Origin: JBGSOW01 sp041738875
GTDB lineage: Bacteria; Patescibacteriota; Dojkabacteria; CALFHW01
DNA length: 14,032 nt
Direction: 5' to 3'
Assembly (NCBI GenBank): GCA_041738875.1
Contig: JBGSOW010000052.1
Location: 1-14,032, forward strand
Every line of letters starts with the position of its first letter. Positions within the stretch are counted from its first letter, which is position 1. Shown here piece after piece: positions 13,926 through 14,032 of this stretch. The notes beneath the pieces are model-generated. The model saw nothing but the letters and a program-made list of their open reading frames with translations, did not search any database and was not told where the DNA came from. The position numbers and the translations under genes were made by a program.

Positions 13926-14032
13926 ATGGAACTACCAAACTTTCGTGATCGGGTTTTGGGTATAGTGAAATCGATTCCTGCTGGGAAGGTGGCAACTTAT
14001 GGTTCTGTAGCAACGCGGGCAGGCTCACCTAG
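13926..14032 (+). CDS. MGMT/ATL-family DNA-binding protein, N-terminal part
   Basis: This gene starts in the window and runs off its end (35 full codons). The sequence FRDRVLGIVKSIPAGKVATYGSVATRAGSP matches the start of the winged-helix domain shared by O6-alkylguanine-DNA alkyltransferases and alkyltransferase-like (ATL) proteins (I-P-x-G-x-V-x-T-Y-G-x-x-A). The protein begins directly at this domain, without the N-terminal domain of full-length MGMT, so it is a short form. The active-site motif P-C-H-R (MGMT) or P-W-H-R (ATL) lies beyond the window, so repair enzyme and lesion-binding ATL cannot be told apart here. It lies 46 bases after the CcdA gene on the same strand. Confidence 0.85.
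   Translation, partial: MELPNFRDRVLGIVKSIPAGKVATYGSVATRAGSP

Noticed and set aside
1..14032. Reassigned UGA (Gly or Trp), as in some CPR lineages
   Set aside because: All recognised proteins are full length under the standard code, with no in-frame TGA needing to be read through.

Overview
The window is AT-rich, gene-dense bacterial DNA. It probably comes from the Candidate Phyla Radiation (Patescibacteria). I base this on the SecA, which has a long insertion between the Walker A and DEAD motifs and no C-terminal zinc finger, on the many small envelope proteins with no clear family, and on the near absence of Shine-Dalgarno sequences. This is inference from protein style, and I cannot name the phylum. 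The standard genetic code fits every gene. No intergenic stretch exceeds about 155 bases. I saw no tRNA, rRNA, CRISPR array, insertion sequence or integrase.

Layout. Bases 1-320 hold the 3' end of rsmE (16S rRNA m3U1498 methyltransferase) on the + strand. It converges on secA (minus strand, 343-3249), and a small + strand terminator hairpin sits in the last codons of secA. Upstream of secA, also on the minus strand, is a tight four-gene run. In transcription order it is: a CAP-domain surface protein (6899-5484), a nine-segment membrane protein (5460-4642), a protein of the 2H phosphodiesterase / RNA 2',3'-cyclic phosphodiesterase fold with altered catalytic motifs (4609-4001), and a single-pass membrane protein overlapping it by 17 bases (4017-3397). 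Bases 6900-7054 form a divergent promoter region. From there a co-directional + strand series runs to the end: gltX, a secreted and membrane-anchored transglutaminase-like protein, a PEP-synthase-derived protein without its catalytic parts, a membrane-anchored thioredoxin, a CcdA-type electron transporter, and the start of an MGMT/ATL-type DNA-binding protein.

How the genes work together. The thioredoxin and CcdA genes make a coherent trans-membrane thiol-disulfide pair. SecA is the export motor needed by the several exported proteins here. The CAP / nine-segment / 2H / single-pass cluster looks like an envelope-related operon of unknown role. The most unusual part is 8619-12460, where a probable pseudo-transglutaminase is followed at once by a probable pseudo-PEP-synthase.

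A second theme is gene expression. No gene start has a convincing Shine-Dalgarno sequence, while six starts have a -10-like hexamer only 4-10 bases before the start codon, as expected for leaderless or nearly leaderless mRNAs. The best Shine-Dalgarno-like sequence I noticed belongs to a nine-codon micro-ORF just upstream of secA.
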